Of a stretch of 5,562 nucleotides of DNA, positions 4,835 to 5,562 are shown piece after piece. Location: NCBI GenBank assembly GCA_049644345.1, contig JBARRS010000146.1, positions 1 to 5,562 on the forward strand, in the 5' to 3' direction. Positions within the stretch are counted from its first letter, which is position 1. Each line of letters begins with the position of its first letter. Position numbers and translations under genes: made by a program. Under the pieces are notes generated by a model. That model had not been told where the DNA came from. It made no database searches and saw only the letters and a list, made by a program, of their open reading frames with translations. This stretch comes from JBARRS01 sp049644345. GTDB lineage: Bacteria; Actinomycetota; Thermoleophilia; Gaiellales; Gaiellaceae.

Positions 4835-5562
4835 TTGGGTCTCGAGGGCTCGGTCGAGCAACGATTTCGCGTGGCTGCAGTGGCTCTGGCGGCCGCTTTC
4901 GCCTGTCCGGCCACCGCCGGGGCCTCGATCATGGTCGCGGCGACTGCCCGAGACGCGACGCTGAAAGTGACCGCAAACGGGCAGGCGGAGGCCGATTGGA
5001 TCACAGGCGGTGGCGGTCACGGGTCGATCGTGATCTGGCCGAGCGGCCGCCTGCGATGGGGGGCGCACCTCCAAGGCCGTGACGTCTCTTATCCGGCCAC
5101 GGGCATCGCCGTCCCGGTGGCACGCGTCGTGAGGCAGACACCCGACGGCCGCCTCTGGGCGCTACAGGCGTGGCGACGGCTCCCGGGCGGTCCCGTCGAG
5201 CTCCGCTTCGCCCGCTGGCAAGGCGCGCCGACGACGCTGACGCTGCAGGCGGTCTGCTGCAAGTGGCACTCCGAAAACGTCGTCGGCAAGGCGAGCTTCC
5301 ACGGCAAAGCGATCTACGGCTTCCACTCGACGCCTCAGGGAGCTCCGCTCGACCGCTTCGGCCGAAACGTCTTCCTGGACAGCTACCGCCACAGCCGCTG
5401 GCACAGGATGATGGGCATCCTGACGCACCGCCCGACCGGGCGATTCTCGCTGTGGATTCAGCGTTACTGGCTCGGCCGCGCCTACCGCGGCACGATCATC
5501 GGCCCGAACTGGGGCTGGACGCTAGGGCCGGACGCTCAGGCTGAGACACCCTCGACACGACG
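4835..5562 (+). CDS. Secreted aromatic-rich protein, unrecognised (3' end outside window)
   Basis: The frame runs open from TTG 4835 to the window edge: 242 codons, no stop. GAGGG (4823-4827) seven bases before the TTG supports this start. GTG 4871 is the alternative, but it removes the basic residues EQRFR before the hydrophobic core. Residues 13-23 plus the Ala-rich stretch to about 30 form a signal peptide. The mature part is rich in Trp, Tyr, Phe, His and Arg. It has predicted beta-strand character, an adjacent Cys pair (C141, C142), a segment with GFHSTPQG and FGRNVFLDSYR, then WHRMM...GRFSLWIQ and GPNWGWTLGPDA. The WH...G.F..W spacing faintly recalls jelly-roll domains of carbohydrate-active or lectin-like proteins, but this is a weak resemblance and no catalytic site is claimed. 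It is probably an exported envelope or extracellular protein. Codon use matches the neighbours. Confidence 0.8.
   Translation, partial: MGLEGSVEQRFRVAAVALAAAFACPATAGASIMVAATARDATLKVTANGQAEADWITGGGGHGSIVIWPSGRLRWGAHLQGRDVSYPATGIAVPVARVVRQTPDGRLWALQAWRRLPGGPVELRFARWQGAPTTLTLQAVCCKWHSENVVGKASFHGKAIYGFHSTPQGAPLDRFGRNVFLDSYRHSRWHRMMGILTHRPTGRFSLWIQRYWLGRAYRGTIIGPNWGWTLGPDAQAETPSTR

Noticed and set aside
4631..5074. Minus-strand 147-codon frame, with a poly-Ser run
   Set aside because: The Ser run is the reverse of the Asp/Glu codons at the zinc-ribbon C-terminus; no independent evidence.
5170..5544. Plus-strand 124-codon frame inside the last gene
   Set aside because: It is an out-of-frame shadow, Arg/Pro/Leu-rich, while the 4835 frame has a signal peptide and balanced composition.
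1..5562. CRISPR array, insertion sequence or integrated element at the tRNA
   Set aside because: No spaced identical repeats, transposase, integrase or duplicated tRNA 3' end was seen in the window.

Overview
The window is high-GC DNA with GC-rich third codon positions and frequent GTG and TTG starts. One terminator lacks a U-tract, and there are several Ala/Ser/Gly-rich secreted proteins. Together these suggest an actinobacterium, perhaps of the Thermoleophilia (Gaiellales/Solirubrobacterales) type. The phylum is moderately well supported by style; the class is only a guess, because no marker gene is present.

Layout. Positions 2-169 hold the Ser/Gly-rich C-terminal tail of a gene that enters from the left. 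A tRNA-Thr(CGT) gene follows at 199-271, with a hairpin-plus-T-run terminator at 307-336. A two-component operon faces it on the minus strand: an OmpR/PhoB-family response regulator (2376-1702) and a HAMP-type sensor histidine kinase (1705-227). The kinase start overlaps the regulator stop, and the kinase reading frame runs on into the antisense of the tRNA. The divergent intergenic region (2377-2515) carries four consecutive 11-bp units with a shared AT.......C.G skeleton, the typical layout of an OmpR/PhoB-family operator. The rightward gene beyond it (2516-2818) encodes a 100-residue secreted, acidic Ser/Gly/Glu-rich protein closed by a perfect 15-bp hairpin.

The right half is rightward. 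It holds a small unrecognised protein (2896-3135) and, ten bases on, a secreted TolB-like PD40 beta-propeller (3146-4150). A gene-free but heavily structured stretch follows (about 4151-4523, with abutting GC-rich stem-loops at 4248-4450). Then come a small six-cysteine zinc-ribbon-like protein (4524-4775) and a secreted aromatic-rich protein that runs off the right edge (4835-5562).

How the parts may work together. The sensor kinase and regulator form one signalling pair. The phased repeats suggest that the regulator controls its own operon, the divergent small secreted protein, or both. That protein may be an envelope-stress output or feedback partner of the kinase (inference). The propeller and the last gene also look exported, so much of the window concerns the cell envelope. 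No mobile element, CRISPR array or phage gene was seen.
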